Part shown: piece by piece, positions 57,485 to 64,000 of the stretch | Position numbering within the stretch: position 1 is the stretch's first letter | Layout: every line of letters starts with the position of its first letter | Source: Paractinoplanes rishiriensis | GTDB taxonomy: Bacteria; Actinomycetota; Actinomycetes; Mycobacteriales; Micromonosporaceae | Assembly (NCBI RefSeq): GCF_016862375.1 | Contig: NZ_BOMV01000064.1 | Location: 33,588 to 97,587, forward strand | Length of the DNA: 64,000 nt | Reading direction: 5' to 3' | Notes under the pieces: generated by a model | What the model was told of the DNA's origin: nothing | What the model saw: only the letters and a program-made list of their open reading frames with translations | Database searches by the model: none | Position numbers and translations under genes: made by a program

Positions 57485-59175
57485 CAGGCCAGCACCAGCG
57501 ATCGGTATCGGTCGTCGTCGCGGATCAGCCCGGCGTGCGTGCCGGTCGCCCGGACTGCGCCGCCGGACAGGAACACCACCCGGTCGGCCACCGACAGCAG
57601 GCTCGGGCTCGTCGTGACCAGGACGGTGGTGCGGCCGCGGCGCAGATCGCGGATCCCGGCGGCGATCCGCTGCTCGGTGACGGCGTCCACGGCCGTGGTC
57701 GGCTCGTGCAGGACGAGCACCGGGGTGTCGGCCGCCAGCGCGCGGGCCAGTGCCACCCGTTGCCGCTGGCCGCCCGACAGCGAACGGCCCCGCTCGGCCA
57801 CCGGTCCGTGGACGTCCCCGGGCAGGGCGCGAGCGACCTCGTCCACGGTGGACGCCGCGAGCGCGGACCGGACGGCCTGGGCAGGTGCGCGGTCCACCGC
57901 GACGTTCTCGAGCAGGGTGCCCTCGAAGAGGTCAGCGTCGTGCTCCGCGACCAGGACCGCAGCGCGTAGCGCCACCGGGTCGAGGGTGTGCAGCGGGCGG
58001 TGATCGAGTTCGACCGTGCCGGCGTCCGGGTCCCGGAACCGGCCGAGCAGGTCGGTGAGGGTGGTCGCGGCCACCGGATCCCCGGTGACGACGCCGACCA
58101 GCTCACCCGGTTCGACGTCCAGGTCGAGGCCGCGCAACGGATCGGCGTCGACCGCGGCGAGGCGGAGGTGCCCGCGGACCGGCCCGGGCCGGGCATCACC
58201 GCCGGGGATCTGCTGGCCGGCGGACAGCACCGCGGCGATCCGGCCGGCGGACGCGCGGGCCTGCGCGAACTCGCTGTTCGCCCAGGCGATGAGCGCGAGC
58301 GGGCCGAGCAGGAACTGCGCCAGTCCGACCGCGGCGACCAACTCGCCAATCGTGATCTGTTGCGTCGCGGCGAGCCGGCCGCCGGCCAGGGCCACGACGG
58401 CGAGGAAGATGCCGGTCAACCCCAGCAGCGTGCTGTCGTGCCAGCTCTTGGCGTTGGCCGCGCGCTGAGTGGCGCCCAGCGACCGCCGGCTGATCCGGCG
58501 GTACCGGGCGGCCGCGGAATCCTCGGCGCCGATGCCCTTGAGCACCCGCAGTCCGGCCACCAGGTCGGCGGCCACGCCGGCCGCCCGCGCCGCATGCTCC
58601 TGCTCGCCTTCGCTGCGGCGCTGCAGCGGCTTGCCGAGCCAGTGCGCGGCGAGCAGCAGGACCGGCGCACCGACGAGAATGAGCAGGCCCAACGGCACCG
58701 ACATGCGCAGCAACGCGGCAGCCCCGGTCGCGATCCCGCAGAACGCGGCCACACCCAGCGGCAGCGCCAGGTTGATCATCCCGACCCGCTGCGCGTCGCC
58801 GGTGGCCACGTTCACCAGGGCGCCCGGCAACTGCCGGGTGCCGGCGGAGCCGCGTGGATGCAGGATCCGCGTGGTCAACTCCAGCCGCAGAGCGTGCGCC
58901 GCTCCCTCGACCGCGAACTCCCCGGTGCGGGTTCCGAACTGGAAACTGGCCGAGAGGATCGCGAAAGCCACAGCCAGCAACGCGATCCAGATGACGAGGT
59001 CCACCGCGGTGCCGGTGCCGATCGCCTGGTCGATGATGATGCCGATGAGGATCGGAATCAGTGCCTCGCCGCCCTGGTGCACCGCGCTCAGTACCGCACT
59101 GAGGCCGACCCTGCGCGCCTGGCCGCCGATGGCGCGGCGCAGCAGGCTGCTACCCGACAGTCGTCCCCGGTGCAC
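57484..59175 (-). CDS. ABC exporter half (TMD-NBD) with degenerate Walker A
   Basis: 563 aa: about six membrane segments, then an NBD in which Walker A is degenerate (GVVTGDPVAATTLTDLL, no Gly-Lys-Ser/Thr) while the signature is intact (RSLSGGQRQRVALARALA) and Walker B is VLVLHEPTTAVD. It complements the downstream half-transporter. GTG 59175 is the start, four bases after AGGAGG. An iron box 51 bases upstream puts the exporter operon under iron control with the rest of the locus. Confidence 0.9.
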   Translation of the reverse strand: MHRGRLSGSSLLRRAIGGQARRVGLSAVLSAVHQGGEALIPILIGIIIDQAIGTGTAVDLVIWIALLAVAFAILSASFQFGTRTGEFAVEGAAHALRLELTTRILHPRGSAGTRQLPGALVNVATGDAQRVGMINLALPLGVAAFCGIATGAAALLRMSVPLGLLILVGAPVLLLAAHWLGKPLQRRSEGEQEHAARAAGVAADLVAGLRVLKGIGAEDSAAARYRRISRRSLGATQRAANAKSWHDSTLLGLTGIFLAVVALAGGRLAATQQITIGELVAAVGLAQFLLGPLALIAWANSEFAQARASAGRIAAVLSAGQQIPGGDARPGPVRGHLRLAAVDADPLRGLDLDVEPGELVGVVTGDPVAATTLTDLLGRFRDPDAGTVELDHRPLHTLDPVALRAAVLVAEHDADLFEGTLLENVAVDRAPAQAVRSALAASTVDEVARALPGDVHGPVAERGRSLSGGQRQRVALARALAADTPVLVLHEPTTAVDAVTEQRIAAGIRDLRRGRTTVLVTTSPSLLSVADRVVFLSGGAVRATGTHAGLIRDDDRYRSLVLA

Positions 59176-59225
59176 ACCGCCTCCTAGCCTTTGGCATCGG
59201 TACGTCGTGCCACCGTGCTCGGAAG

Positions 59226-59244
59226 TTAGGTTAGCCTAATCTTC
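59226..59244. promoter_or_regulatory. Iron box upstream of the ABC exporter operon
   Basis: TTAGGTTAGCCTAATCTTC matches the consensus TTAGGTTAGGCTAACCTAA at 15 of 19 positions, with the first nine bases identical. Confidence 0.75.
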
Positions 59245-59660
59245 GGCGCTGTCCAGTGATCCCGACTTCACCGCGACGCCGCCCCACAAGCGTCCGCCAC
59301 GTCCTCGGCGTCGCCGTCCGGCAGCCAGCGGGCGACCGGCACGATGCCGGGGCCGGTGGGTGTCCAGCAGGCGGAAAGGCCGGCAGCCCGGCGAGGACTG
59401 CCGGCCGAGGAACGGATCGATCCCGTCGCTCGCCGCGTGCCGCACCGCCCGGCCGGAGAAGGCCCGCAAAGAGCGAAAGAGCAAGGCACAGGGCCCGTAC
59501 GCCGACTCGAAGGCGCGAGCGGCGGCCACGTCGACCGGATGGCGGTGAACCCCGCCGAGCCAGTAGGCCGGGTGACAGCAGATCGACCAGATCGGGCCCG
59601 GACGATCAGTCGGTGCCGGTTGAAGGCCGGCGCGCCACGCCCTTGGCCTCCGAGCCGGCC
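59245..59660. other. Intergenic region, possibly a gene remnant
   Basis: About 415 bases with no complete gene. On the minus strand two different frames each show a short protein-like stretch (RAFESAYGPCALLFRSLRAF near 59485-59545 and GIVPVARWLPDGDAEDVAD near 59297-59350). This could mark a decayed gene, but I could not assign a family. Confidence 0.3.
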
Positions 59661-61271
59661 CTAGCGAGCCGGCTCGACGGACAGGGCGTGACCGAAGACG
59701 CCGCGCGGGTCCCAGCGGGCCTTGAGCCGCTGGAGGCGCGGGTAGTTGTCCTTGTAGTAGAGCGTGCTGGCCGGCACGCCGGAGGTGTTCCACGCCGGGT
59801 CGGCCAGGTCGACGTCCGGGTAGTTGATGTAGGAGCCGTCGTCGATGTCGCCGGGGACCGGCACGCCGCCGGTGGCCGCGTAGACGTCCCGGTAGAACCG
59901 GCGTACCCAGTCCAGGTTGGTCGCGTCATTGGCCTCGTCGGCCCAGATCGACTGGTAGATCGCCTTCATGACCGTGCCGCGCTGGGCGACCGCGGTGGCG
60001 GCCGGTGGCACCGTGTTGACCTGGCCGCCGTAGCCGAGCAGGAGCATGCCGGCGCCCTCGCCCGCGGCGGGGTCGGTCAGGTGACGGTAGAAGGCGGCCA
60101 GCTGCCGGTCGGCCGGTGCGCGGCGGAAGTAGCCGGCCTTGATCTTGTAGCGCCGGTTGGCCGCGTCGCCGGGCTCGCCGGTGCCCGGCCAGGTCAGCTT
60201 GTGCAGCCAGGGCATCGTGCTGCGGCCGGTGAAGACCGGCTCGACGCCGGAGCCGGCGTTCACCGCGGCCAGGAACTCGGTGCCGAGGCGGTCGGCGTCG
60301 GGCAGGTCGGCGTCGATCTGCGCGACCAGCGAGAAGTACCCGGTGCTGCGGTGCATGAGCAGGAAGATGCCGTAGACGCCGGTGCCCGGCGCGCCGGGCG
60401 CGCTGTTGCGTTCGTGCCAGGTGCCGAAGTTGCGCACCAGCGTGGTGAACGCCGCCTCGGTCATGCCCTCCCACGCCCAGGCGGAGACACATTCGAGCAT
60501 GTTGCGCGGCGCCGGCGGCAGCAGCCGGGACGGGTCGCCGGTGGCGCCGGGCGTGCGCAGCCAGTAGCGGGTGACCACGCCGAAGTTGCCGCCGCCACCG
60601 CCGGTGTGCGCCCACCACAGGTCGTGGTTCGGGTCGCCCGGGTCACGGGTGGCGACCACCGCCCGCGCGGCGCCGGCCCGGTCGGCCACCACGACCTCGA
60701 CGGCGTGCAGGTGGTCGACGACCGAGCCGTAGCGGCGGGAGAGCGGGCCGTATCCGCCGCCCGCGAAGTGCCCGCCCGCGCCCACGCCGGGGCAGCCACC
60801 GCCGGGGATCGTCACGCCCCAGCCCTTGAACAGTGCTTTGTAGACCCGTCCCAGGGTGGCACCCGGCCGCACCACGAACGCGCGCATCGCCGGGTCGTAG
60901 CCGACGTCGTCCATCGGCGACATGTCGAGCAGGGTGCGGACCCGCGGGTCGGCGGTGAAGTTCTCGAAACAGTGGCCGCCGCTGCGTGCCGCGACCCGCC
61001 GCCCCGCCCGCACGGCGTCGGTCACGGCCCGGACGACCTGGTCGGTCGAGCCGACCACGCGGATCTCGTCCGGCCGGCCCGCGAACCGGAAGTTGTTGCC
61101 CCGCAGCAGGCTGTCGTACCGCCGGTCGGCCGGGCCGATCCGTACCGCGGCCGGCTCGGCGGCGACCGCCGGGCCACCGCCCATCCCGGCCCCCAGCACG
61201 CCGCCCGCGACGGCACCCGCCCCGGCGAGCAGCGCACGACGGCTCACCTGCTCGCGCTCCGACTGACTCAT
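59661..61271 (-). CDS. Secreted FAD-linked oxidoreductase (BBE/GOOX type, bicovalent flavin)
   Basis: 536 aa with a twin-arginine signal (SRRALLAGAGAVAGG). The FAD-binding PCMH-type domain shows His100 in ARSGGHCFENF and Cys160 in GGGCPGVGAGGHFAGGGYG, the two residues that hold FAD covalently in berberine-bridge-type enzymes, glucooligosaccharide oxidase and AknOx. The C-terminal BBE motif is YYKDNYPRLQRLKARWDPRG. It should oxidise sugars or secondary metabolites outside the cell, reducing oxygen. GGAGGGGG lies before the ATG at 61271. Its relation to the siderophore locus is only proximity. Confidence 0.88.
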   Translation of the reverse strand: MSQSEREQVSRRALLAGAGAVAGGVLGAGMGGGPAVAAEPAAVRIGPADRRYDSLLRGNNFRFAGRPDEIRVVGSTDQVVRAVTDAVRAGRRVAARSGGHCFENFTADPRVRTLLDMSPMDDVGYDPAMRAFVVRPGATLGRVYKALFKGWGVTIPGGGCPGVGAGGHFAGGGYGPLSRRYGSVVDHLHAVEVVVADRAGAARAVVATRDPGDPNHDLWWAHTGGGGGNFGVVTRYWLRTPGATGDPSRLLPPAPRNMLECVSAWAWEGMTEAAFTTLVRNFGTWHERNSAPGAPGTGVYGIFLLMHRSTGYFSLVAQIDADLPDADRLGTEFLAAVNAGSGVEPVFTGRSTMPWLHKLTWPGTGEPGDAANRRYKIKAGYFRRAPADRQLAAFYRHLTDPAAGEGAGMLLLGYGGQVNTVPPAATAVAQRGTVMKAIYQSIWADEANDATNLDWVRRFYRDVYAATGGVPVPGDIDDGSYINYPDVDLADPAWNTSGVPASTLYYKDNYPRLQRLKARWDPRGVFGHALSVEPAR

Positions 61272-61378
61272 CCCGTTCCCCCTCCGGTGGTTTATCGGCC
61301 TACCCACCGTGGCAGCCCGCCGATGGACGCACATCAACCCATCTCCCGATCCGGTGGCTGAGCCGGTGCTCCATCAGA

Positions 61379-61399
61379 CAGTGGAGTGTGGATCCACTG
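61379..61399. promoter_or_regulatory. Inverted repeat, possible operator
   Basis: CAGTGGA-N7-TCCACTG is a perfect 7-bp inverted repeat. It is followed five bases later by TTGACG (61405-61410) and, after 19 bases, TAGCGG, a weak promoter for the serine-hydrolase gene at 61483. Confidence 0.35.
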
Positions 61400-61482
61400 A
61401 TTGGTTGACGCGCGGTCGTCAGCCTCGGGTAGCGGAGATCGGCACCTCAGGCGGAGGCGCCCGGATCTCCGCACCGCGAACC

Positions 61483-62697
61483 ATGGTTGCCGTGGCAGAG
61501 AAAAAGAATTCGGTACGGGACATCGGCCGGCGGCGGCTGATCGGATGGGCCGGACTGGCGGCGGCCGGTGCGCCGCTGGTCAACGCCGGGGCCGGGCACG
61601 CGGCCCCGGCCGGGCGCGAGCGGATCCGCGCCTATGACCGGTACGTGACCGGGCTGGCCGCCGCGGGCCGCTTCTCCGGGGTGGTGCTGCTGTCGCACCG
61701 GGGCCGGACGGTGCTGTCGCGCAGCTACGGCATGGCCGACAGCGAGCGGGGGATCCGCATCCACGAGGGCACCGCGTTCACCCTCAGCTCGGCCGGCAAG
61801 CCGTTCAAGGCGGTCGCCATCCTCCAGCTGGCGCAGCAGGGCAGGCTGCAGCTGTCCGACCCGGTGGGCAAGCACCTGACCGGCTTCGCCCCGGACATCG
61901 CCGAGAAGGTGACCATCCACCACATGCTCTCCGGCACCTCGGGGATGAACACCCCCGCCGAGGACATCCACCGGATCTTCCGGAGCCGGGAGGAGGTGCA
62001 CGAGTACGGGGAGCGGTGGGCCCGGCAGTCCGAGCTGGTGGCCACCCCCGGCGTGCCCAACGCCTTTCACGCCGGTGCCGAGACCGCCATTCCGGCGCTG
62101 ATCGTGGAGGCGGTGAGCGGCATGACGTACTGGGACTACGTCGAGGAGAACATCTTCCGGCGGGCCGGCATGACCGGCTCGGCGTTCCACACCCGCCCGC
62201 AGTGGCTCACCGGCCGGGACATCGCGCACCCGTACATGACGCTGGCCGGCGGCAGCCGCGTTGACGCCCTCCGCAACCTGGACCGGGGCAGTCCGTATGA
62301 GCACATCCGGGACCGGAACCCCGGCCGCATGTTCATCGACGCCATCGGCGACGGCGGTTTCGCCACCGCGCCGGATCTGGTCCGCTTCGCGACCGCGCTG
62401 CGCGACGGCACCCTGCTGGACCGGCCCTGGGCCGACGTGCTCACCGCGGCCAAGGTCCCGCACGGCCCCGGGGGGTTCGGCACGTACGGGCCCTCGGCCG
62501 CCATCGTCGGTGGCCAGTGGGCGCTGCAGCGCGCCGGCGGCAACCCCGGCGTCTGCGCCAACTGGTGCATCTATCCGGACACCGGCTGGGCCGGCGTCAT
62601 CCTGGCCAACCGCGACGACGTGCCGCTGGTCGAGATGATCGAACGCGAGACACAGGCCATCACCGGCGTCGCGCCCGGCGGCGGCTCGGGCGGCTGA
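61483..62697 (+). CDS. Secreted beta-lactamase/class C-type serine hydrolase homologue with altered motifs
   Basis: 404 aa from ATG 61483. A twin-arginine-type signal (GRRRLIGWAGLAAAGAP) precedes the beta-lactamase fold: YVTGLAAAGRFSGVVLLSHRG, SxxK in FTLSSAGKPFKAVAIL, LSDPVGKHLTGF, HHMLSGTSGM and a C-terminal WCIYPDTGWAGVILANRDD. The usual Tyr-x-Asn motif (YSN after PG-x3) is replaced by FHA in PGVPNAFHAGAETAIPA, so the general base Tyr appears lost. It may be an esterase-like or peptidase-like protein with a changed mechanism, or a binding protein. Confidence 0.82.
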   Translation: MVAVAEKKNSVRDIGRRRLIGWAGLAAAGAPLVNAGAGHAAPAGRERIRAYDRYVTGLAAAGRFSGVVLLSHRGRTVLSRSYGMADSERGIRIHEGTAFTLSSAGKPFKAVAILQLAQQGRLQLSDPVGKHLTGFAPDIAEKVTIHHMLSGTSGMNTPAEDIHRIFRSREEVHEYGERWARQSELVATPGVPNAFHAGAETAIPALIVEAVSGMTYWDYVEENIFRRAGMTGSAFHTRPQWLTGRDIAHPYMTLAGGSRVDALRNLDRGSPYEHIRDRNPGRMFIDAIGDGGFATAPDLVRFATALRDGTLLDRPWADVLTAAKVPHGPGGFGTYGPSAAIVGGQWALQRAGGNPGVCANWCIYPDTGWAGVILANRDDVPLVEMIERETQAITGVAPGGGSGG

Positions 62698-62767
62698 GCC
62701 GCACTAAGTTTCTCTCCGCCGTTGCCGCTCAGGAGCGAGGACTCTGTCATCCGACACAGGAGGCGCG

Positions 62768-63706
62768 GTGACCGCTGAAGCCGACAGGCCGGGCGTGCCC
62801 GGAACGGGCAGGGGTGGGCTCTGGTTTCTGTTCGGGCTGTGCTGCAGTGCCGCGGTCGTCCTGGTGCACGTCGCGTACCAGAGCCTTTCCATGCGCCCTT
62901 CCAGGTGACGCCGTTCGTGGGGATCAGCTTCTGGTTGTACCTCCTGACCGGGATCGGTTTCGCGGCGCGAGCTTGGCGGCACCGACGTTACTGGGCGCCG
63001 GGATGTTCTTCCTGGCCTTGGGCGACATCATGCTCGGCTATGAGCTCGCACAGGGCACCGGCGGACGGACGACGGTCTGGCAGTGGACGTGCTGGATCGT
63101 CGCGCATTTCCTGCTGGCGACGGCCCCGGTGGTGCAGTGCCGCCACGCCGCTGGGCATCGCCTGCAGACCGACGAGCGCCGGGCCCGGGTGGCCAGCAAA
63201 CTGCCGGGCGTTCGCGATGACCGGGGTGGTCGTGGTGCGGCAGGTCCTGGCGCTGCGGGAGAATCACGAGCTGGCGATCACCGACACGCTTACCGAGTTG
63301 TACAACCGGCGGCATTTCTACGACCGGCTGCGCCTGGCCCTGACCCGTAGCACGCGAAATCAGCAGGCGGTGGCGGCTCTGCATGGACGCTGTCGGACGT
63401 CTGGGTGGCGACGAGTTCGCCGTGGTGCTGCACAACGTCGGCACGGTCGACAACGCGTTGGCCGTTGCCCGGCGCATCGTCGGCGACATGGACCAGCCCA
63501 TCCTCATCGGCGACACGGCGATGCAACCGCGAGCCAGCATCGGAATCGCACTCTCCGCGCCCGGTGAGCTGACCGCCGAGGAGCTGCTGCAACGCGCGGA
63601 CGAGGCCATGTACGTGGCGAAGGCGGCGACGCGGGAGACCGGAACGACCCGCGTCGCAACCTATTCGCACGGCATCGTCGAACCGTTAGGCGCGAACCAG
63701 GACTAG
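62768..63706 (+). pseudogene. Decayed membrane diguanylate cyclase
   Basis: The gene opens well (AGGAGG, GTG 62768, then a membrane start GLWFLFGLCCSAAVVLVHV) but hits TGA at 62906. Fragments of the same protein continue in other frames: TPFVGISFWLYLLTGIGFAA, LGAGMFFLALGDIMLGYELA, HFLLATAPVVQC, then VLALRENHELAITDTLTELYNRRHFYD-type GGDEF start, and finally VGRLGGDEFAVVLHNVGTVD to the stop at 63706. Besides several frameshifts, the roughly 60 residues between LTELYNRR and GGDEF (substrate-binding helices) are missing, an internal deletion near 63375. It cannot make an active enzyme unless sequencing errors are responsible, and the deletion argues against that. Confidence 0.8.
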
Positions 63707-64000
63707 CCTGTCCGTCCCGCCGGCAGGCTCTGGGGTGCTCCGTCGGCCGGGGCGGACACCTCGGCTTCGGCAGCGCGTACCTCGGCATCGATCTTCTGAG
63801 CTTCGGCGGCCGCCGCCGAGGCCGCCTCGACGGCCTCCCGCTGCACGGACTGGGAGTCGACCGCTGCGGTCGGGGCGTCGCCGGCCATGTTGGCCAGGCC
63901 ACCCAGCGCGCCGCCCAGGCCGTCGAGGGCCTTGGACAGCTCGGCGGGCACGATCCAGACCTTGTTCGCCGAGCCGTTCGCGATCTCCGGCAGCGCTTGC
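63703..64000 (-). CDS. SPFH/band-7 (flotillin-like) protein, C-terminal end only
   Basis: Only the last 98 residues are in the window; the gene enters from the right edge. The reading LPEIANGSANKVWIVPAEL, then an Ala/Glu-rich helical tail (EAVEAASAAAAEAQKIDAEV) is typical for the C-terminus of actinobacterial SPFH/flotillin-like membrane-scaffold proteins. The stop overlaps by three bases the stop of the convergent pseudogene. Family assignment rests on this tail alone. Confidence 0.6.
   Translation of the reverse strand, partial: QALPEIANGSANKVWIVPAELSKALDGLGGALGGLANMAGDAPTAAVDSQSVQREAVEAASAAAAEAQKIDAEVRAAEAEVSAPADGAPQSLPAGRTG

Noticed and set aside
59256..61361. A 701-codon plus-strand frame across the FAD oxidoreductase
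   Set aside because: Shadow of a gene with an unmistakable flavin-binding pattern on the minus strand.

Overview
This is a high-GC actinobacterial chromosome segment. Frequent GTG starts, ATGA/GTGA-coupled genes, a CBM2-bearing secreted protein, several GGDEF/EAL proteins, SigE-type ECF sigma factor, PaaX, MerR-type and IdeR/DmdR-type control sites, and intergenic repeats of the GATCTTGTGG kind fit the family Micromonosporaceae (an Actinoplanes-like organism). That placement is inference. I see no rRNA, tRNA, CRISPR array, prophage or insertion sequence.

Layout. (1) 1-2702, minus: a type IV pilus/pseudopilin operon cut by the left edge; one prepilin carries four He_PIG repeats. (2) 2777-9393: c-di-GMP and stress genes: a LacI-type sugar-binding domain fused to GGDEF, a NodS-like methyltransferase, an AraC regulator, an Hsp20 under a CIRCE operator, and a membrane GGDEF-EAL protein. 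(3) 9411-12644: a rhamnogalacturonan-acetylesterase-like SGNH hydrolase and a sugar-phosphate-isomerase-like TIM barrel that share a LacI-type operator at the same distance from both start codons. (4) 12692-17208: ECF sigma factor with its coupled membrane partner, then PaaX divergent from an SDR/amidohydrolase/MaoC operon across a two-fold symmetric, apparently leaderless promoter. (5) 17199-20863: sulfotransferase, Roadblock-like protein, ArsR regulator, an aldo/keto reductase with a MerR-type 19-bp-spacer promoter, and a secreted protein. (6) 20915-29498: DUF6055/CBM2 secreted protein, SCO5389-type protein with a CooC-like ATPase and an LLM oxidoreductase, a phenylacetate-CoA-ligase-like enzyme, and two membrane-anchored envelope proteins. 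(7) 29473-33668: an Erm rRNA methyltransferase whose leader has a small ORF and competing hairpins, a DUF5995 protein and an OmpR/MprB-type two-component system.

(8) 33665-59244 is the main feature, a hydroxamate-siderophore locus: formyltransferase, FecCD/FecE importer, binding lipoprotein, a 5535-aa four-module NRPS (A-MT-T-E, C-A-T-E, C-A-T, C-A-T-C), MbtH and a heterodimeric ABC exporter, with three iron boxes. The third A domain reads as the N5-hydroxyornithine code, A1 and A4 read alike, and a terminal C domain replaces a thioesterase. This resembles the erythrochelin-type logic (diketopiperazine release), but with formylation and an N-methyltransferase. No ornithine N-hydroxylase gene lies in the window, so it must be supplied elsewhere.

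(9) 59661-64000: a bicovalent-flavin oxidoreductase, a beta-lactamase-fold protein with a damaged active site, a decayed diguanylate cyclase, and the end of an SPFH/flotillin-like gene cut by the right edge.
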